Assembly: GCA_020047775.1 (NCBI GenBank) | Contig: JAIFNK010000120.1 | Coordinates: 1 to 8,148 of the forward strand | Source of the DNA: Akkermansia sp. | GTDB taxonomy: Bacteria > Verrucomicrobiota > Verrucomicrobiia > Verrucomicrobiales > Akkermansiaceae | DNA: 8,148 nt | Reading direction: 5' to 3' | Shown: in pieces, positions 5,013 through 8,148 of the stretch | How positions within the stretch are numbered: position 1 is the first letter of the stretch | Layout of the letters: every line of letters begins with the position of its first letter | Translations under genes and position numbers: made by a program | Notes under the pieces: model-generated | Seen by the model: only the letters and a program-made list of their open reading frames with translations | What the model was told of the DNA's origin: nothing | Database searches by the model: none

Positions 5013-6695
5013 TCATGGTTTGATCTCCTTTCCGCATTCGAGCATTTCACTTCCGAAGAACGGGTTGCCCATGCTACGCACGCCGGTCTGGATCCAGCGG
5101 GCCTTCTTGGGCGCTCCGGGGATCGCTTCATCGACCATCGAACACTCGTAGATTTGAAACTCCGGAGTCTGCCCGGCCTTGCGCAACGGTTCGAGCGCGG
5201 CGGTGGCGGCGACGGAGAATTTGTGGAAGGCGATGCGCGCGGCTTTCAGATCCTCGAAGCCGTGGAAGTGGCGGGACTTGTCGAGGTCATCGAGTTTCTC
5301 CACGTTCGGGCGCAGGAGTTTGACCATCGCGCCGGTGATGTTCATCGCGGGCTCGCTGGCGGTGTTGAATTTCGCCAGATCATCGGCGGCGAGAGCGGCA
5401 GACATGGCGTCGGCGACCTTGAGGAAATCCGCGATGGATTTCTTTTGCTCGTCGTTGAGCGCCGCTAGGGGCGCCGCCACGGTCATGGTTTCCGGCGGAG
5501 TCATGAACGCGCGGTTCATTTCCGCCTGGCCGTCGATCAGTAGGTTGCCGTTGGTGACGACGGCGTCGCCCTCCTTGATTCCTGATAGGACTTCGATGAG
5601 CGTGTCGCCGCGGCGGCCGGTCTTGATGACGGTGTGCTCGTAGGCACCGCCGTCCTGGTCGATGTAAACCACGGCATCGGCCCCGGTTTCGATGACGGCG
5701 GAGCGGGGGACGGTAAGCACGGCGGGCGCTTCGAGCTCGATCTTGCCGTCGGCGTAGAGGCGGTGAAGCAGTTCGCGGCGGCCGTTGACGAGCGGGTTGT
5801 CCAGCTCGACGCGCACTTTGGTGGAGCGGGTGGCTTCGTCGAAGTTGGGGTCGATGAAGGTGATTTTCCCGACGAATTCCTTGTTGGGAATCGAGGGCGT
5901 GGTGATGGTCACGGGAAGGCCGGGTTTGATCCACGGCATGTCCTGCTCGTAGGCGCGGAACATGAACCACATGGTGGAGAAATCGGCGAGCTCGAAGAGT
6001 TGCTGGCCGGTGGCGGCGTATTGGCCTTCGTAGATCGACTGGGCGACGACGGTGCCGCTGATGGGTGATAGAATCTGTGAGGTGAGCGAGTCGGCGGGCT
6101 TTTGATCGAGTGTGTCGATCTGCGTCTGGGTGAGTCCCATCTGGCGGAGCCGGAGTGCGGTGTTCTTCTTGAGCTCGCCGCCGAGCTGGCGGTATTCGCG
6201 CTCGGCCTGGAGCAGCGAGGGGCTGTAGAATTCCGCGAGCGGCTGGCCTTCGGTGACTTCGGCGCCGATGTAGTTCACATGTAGTTTGTCGATGCGGCCG
6301 TCCACGTAGGCGGAGAGCACGCGGTGGCGCATGGCGTTGTCGTCGATGGTGCCGGACACGCTGAGGGTGCGGACGAGCGGGCGGGTTTTCGCCTCGGCGG
6401 TCTGGACGTGCAGCACCTGGATCTGGTTCTGGGTGAGGGCGACCACGTTGCCGCCGCCGGATTCGTCGAAGCCTTTTTCCCCCTCGTAAACGGGGGTGAG
6501 CTCCATGCCGCAGATGGTGCAGCGGCCGGGCTTGTCGCTCTTGATCCACGGGTGCATGGCACTCTGATAGAAGGCGGGTTTGCGCTCGCCGGTCGAGGTG
6601 GTGGTTCCTGTCTGGGGTGCGGTTTTTTGCAGGGTGAACCAGGTGGCTCCCGCAGCTAACAAGGCGGTGATGAGGATGGTGAGGAATGTTTTCAT
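5013..6695 (-). CDS. cusB: CusB-like periplasmic adaptor (membrane fusion protein) with two metal-binding domains
   Basis: A 560-residue adaptor that would connect the CusA pump to the outer-membrane factor and present metal to it. An N-terminal hydrophobic segment (about 3-22) anchors or exports it. A heavy-metal-binding domain follows at about 43-71, with MHP at 47-49 and C59-x2-C62-G-M64. The adaptor core comes next: the first half of the lipoyl-like barrel-sandwich (about 127-157, SAYVDGRIDKL), a short helical hairpin (about 160-207), the returning half (ILSPISGTVV, from 208), then beta-barrel and membrane-proximal regions ending with NGNLLIDGQAEMNRAF. The C-terminus (about 412-560) matches DUF3347, with H476/H478, C518 and M520 (YECSM), and M551 and C554 (EMLECG) as candidate ligands. 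The length exceeds E. coli CusB (about 400) because of the two extra domains. It starts 4 bp after the outer-membrane factor's stop codon, so the two are co-transcribed. No Shine-Dalgarno is seen. Confidence 0.95.
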   Translation of the reverse strand: MKTFLTILITALLAAGATWFTLQKTAPQTGTTTSTGERKPAFYQSAMHPWIKSDKPGRCTICGMELTPVYEGEKGFDESGGGNVVALTQNQIQVLHVQTAEAKTRPLVRTLSVSGTIDDNAMRHRVLSAYVDGRIDKLHVNYIGAEVTEGQPLAEFYSPSLLQAEREYRQLGGELKKNTALRLRQMGLTQTQIDTLDQKPADSLTSQILSPISGTVVAQSIYEGQYAATGQQLFELADFSTMWFMFRAYEQDMPWIKPGLPVTITTPSIPNKEFVGKITFIDPNFDEATRSTKVRVELDNPLVNGRRELLHRLYADGKIELEAPAVLTVPRSAVIETGADAVVYIDQDGGAYEHTVIKTGRRGDTLIEVLSGIKEGDAVVTNGNLLIDGQAEMNRAFMTPPETMTVAAPLAALNDEQKKSIADFLKVADAMSAALAADDLAKFNTASEPAMNITGAMVKLLRPNVEKLDDLDKSRHFHGFEDLKAARIAFHKFSVAATAALEPLRKAGQTPEFQIYECSMVDEAIPGAPKKARWIQTGVRSMGNPFFGSEMLECGKEIKP

Positions 6696-6699
6696 GGTT

Positions 6700-7944
6700 T
6701 CAGTGGTTAGGGACCAGGGTTTGGAGTTCTTCGAGCGCCGCGAGTTGCATGGCGATCATGCGGCGTTGTTCGAGGCGGATGGAAAAAAGCGTGCGGGCGG
6801 AGTCGAGCAGGTCGGTTAGCGGGGCTTTGGAGCTGATCCAGGCGGCTTCGATGGATTTGGAGGCGGTCTGGGCCTTGTCATGGATTTCGCCTGAATAGGC
6901 GCGGGCCTGGGCGGCGGCGTTGGCGGCTTCCGTGACCGCAGTGAGCACCATGGAGGCGATTTCCCGGCGCATGGTTTCCACGTCCTGGGAGGCGGAGAGT
7001 TCGCGGCTTTTCGCGGCGTTGATCTTCGCCTGATAGGAAGGATCGTTGAACCATGGAAGGCTCATCTTCACGCCAACGGTGGTGGTCTTGATGTCGCCGG
7101 TGCCGGAGTAGAGCTGGGTATCGACGCCGACGGCGAATTCCGGCAGGCGTTCGCGGTCGGCCATGCGGGTTTCCGCGTTGGCGGCACCGGCCATTTCCTT
7201 CATGGCGCGGACCCTTGGATTCGCATGTGGAATGCGGGCGATTTCGGCCTGGGCCAGTGGCACAGGCGGTGGCGTGGCGGGAAGTTTAAGCGCGGGCCAC
7301 GGAGAATCGAGCGGGCGGCCGAGTGTCAGGTTGAGCTTCTGGGTGAAGCCGTCGCGGGTTCGACGGGCGGCGTCCAGCATTTGCTTTTCCTTGGCCAGTT
7401 CGGTTTCCATGCGGAGCGCGTCGCTGCTGTTTCCCATGGGATTGGCGGCCATCTGGCGGGCGTTTTCGACGATGGCGGCGAGCCAGTCGATTTGCGCTTG
7501 CTGGAGCCGGATCGATTCGTCGGCGAGCGCGACCTCGATGGCGGATCGTGTGCCTTCCGCGCCAGCCGCGAGGAAGGCGGTTAGGGAGTTTTGCAGTTCC
7601 GCGCGGCCCATCGCTTCGGCCTTGCGGCGTTGTGCATCGAACATGCCGGGTTTCGGCAGGGCTTGTTCGATGCCAAACATGATGTCGCCGTCGTCGGTGC
7701 GCATCATTTCAGAAGCGCCCATGAAGCCGAAGCCGACCATGGGATCGTTCCACAGGCGGACCGACCGCGTGTCCTGGGCCGCGGCGGTGGCTTTGTGTTT
7801 TCCCGAGACCGCGGAAGGGTGATTGCGGGCGGCCTCGGTCCTTAGGGCGGAGAGGAAGTTTTCGTCAACAAGTCTGGTTTCCTGCGCTTGCAGCAGGGTT
7901 CCGGCCACGAAAAGGCCGGTAAAAATGGATACAATTGATTTCAT
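6700..7944 (-). CDS. TolC-family outer-membrane factor of the Cus-type efflux system
   Basis: A 414-residue outer-membrane efflux protein, a usual size for the family, which would form the trimeric barrel and periplasmic tunnel through which CusA-CusB expels metal. Residues 1-20 form a signal peptide (Lys-2, hydrophobic core, LQA before the likely cut at QE). No Cys follows the cut, so unlike E. coli CusC it is probably not lipid-anchored. The mature part shows two similar halves of long Ala-rich amphipathic helices (about 30-60 and 105-200; 240-270 and 320-410) separated by strand segments such as DIMFGIEQALP and TTVGVKMSLPWF, which would cross the outer membrane. NPxVRAMKEMAGAANAE is a typical second-repeat start. 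It is the first clear gene of the efflux set and its position and role equal CusC. The ATG at 7944 lacks a Shine-Dalgarno. Confidence 0.9.
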   Translation of the reverse strand: MKSIVSIFTGLFVAGTLLQAQETRLVDENFLSALRTEAARNHPSAVSGKHKATAAAQDTRSVRLWNDPMVGFGFMGASEMMRTDDGDIMFGIEQALPKPGMFDAQRRKAEAMGRAELQNSLTAFLAAGAEGTRSAIEVALADESIRLQQAQIDWLAAIVENARQMAANPMGNSSDALRMETELAKEKQMLDAARRTRDGFTQKLNLTLGRPLDSPWPALKLPATPPPVPLAQAEIARIPHANPRVRAMKEMAGAANAETRMADRERLPEFAVGVDTQLYSGTGDIKTTTVGVKMSLPWFNDPSYQAKINAAKSRELSASQDVETMRREIASMVLTAVTEAANAAAQARAYSGEIHDKAQTASKSIEAAWISSKAPLTDLLDSARTLFSIRLEQRRMIAMQLAALEELQTLVPNH

Positions 7945-7956
7945 AATTCATGTGAG

Positions 7957-8148
7957 TCATTGGATGGAATTTCCAAGCGCCCGGAGGTCAGCCGCGAAAG
8001 CGTGCGGCGGAGATGGATGGGCGCAATACGCCTGTAAGGGCGCGGACTCAGATGACAAACCGGCAGAAGGCCACGGACAGCGGCACTCCTGAAAAACCAC
8101 TCCGGCAGGGTGCCGGGGAAGCCAAAACCAACTTGTTTTCAGCGGGTG
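7957..8148 (-). other. Possible 3' end of a small - strand gene upstream of the efflux operon (weak)
   Basis: On the - strand a frame is open from the window edge for 63 codons and stops with TGA at 7957-7959, 12 bp before the ATG of the outer-membrane factor. That spacing would suit an operon partner, and the translation holds several Cys and His residues (ECRCPWP, YCAHPSPPHAF), as small metal-handling proteins may. However, third-position GC is only about 60% by hand count, another - strand frame is open for about 30 codons in the same place, and an open run of this length is expected by chance fairly often at this GC content. The stretch may equally be the operon's promoter region; I see no convincing -35/-10 pair. 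Confidence 0.25.
8102..8116. repeat. Short perfect hairpin upstream of the efflux operon
   Basis: CCGGCA (8102-8107) and TGCCGG (8111-8116) form a 6-bp perfect stem with a GGG loop. Read on the - strand, the element is followed by GAGTGGT, the same bases that follow the third hairpin of the 762-841 composite (with one base between), so it may be a diverged relative. It could also be an unrelated local fold. Confidence 0.4.

Noticed and set aside
5380..6549. - strand open frame of 389 codons inside cusB
   Set aside because: Arg/His/Pro-rich shadow frame; the overlapping cusB frame has clear domains.

Overview
The window looks like a piece of a high-GC Gram-negative chromosome, most likely Verrucomicrobiota. 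The pointers are the style of the Cus-type efflux proteins, start codons mostly without Shine-Dalgarno sequences, and intergenic repeats of types I associate with the Verrucomicrobiota/Planctomycetes group. This is inference from pattern; no single marker gene is present.

Left edge (bases 2-400, + strand): the 3' end of a gene whose product resembles the C-terminus of large helicase-type restriction-modification enzymes (type ISP / COG4889-like). A 515-bp gene-free stretch (401-915) follows, between two convergent genes. It holds degenerate AACCAC(A/G)GATG repeats and a composite of three short perfect hairpins with three-base loops.

Main block (916-7944, - strand): a tripartite copper/silver efflux system in the order outer-membrane factor (7944-6700), periplasmic adaptor CusB (6695-5013), inner-membrane RND pump CusA (4305-916). 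CusA would drive export with the proton gradient, CusB would link and gate the complex and hold metal, and the TolC-like protein would form the outer-membrane duct. The three periplasmic metal-site methionines of E. coli CusA are all present, which argues for Cu(I)/Ag(I) rather than Zn/Co/Cd.

The most unusual feature is a two-gene PIN-domain toxin-antitoxin cassette (4336-5009) on the opposite strand between cusB and cusA. It is tail-to-tail with cusB (3 bp between stop codons) and head-to-head with cusA (about 30 bp between starts). No terminator or clear promoter is visible on either side, so the efflux operon is either split or transcribed straight through the antisense strand of the cassette (a noncontiguous-operon layout). 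The cassette has clearly lower GC than its neighbours, suggesting it was acquired separately.

Right edge (7945-8148): the upstream region of the efflux operon, with a small hairpin and a possible, weakly supported end of another - strand gene.
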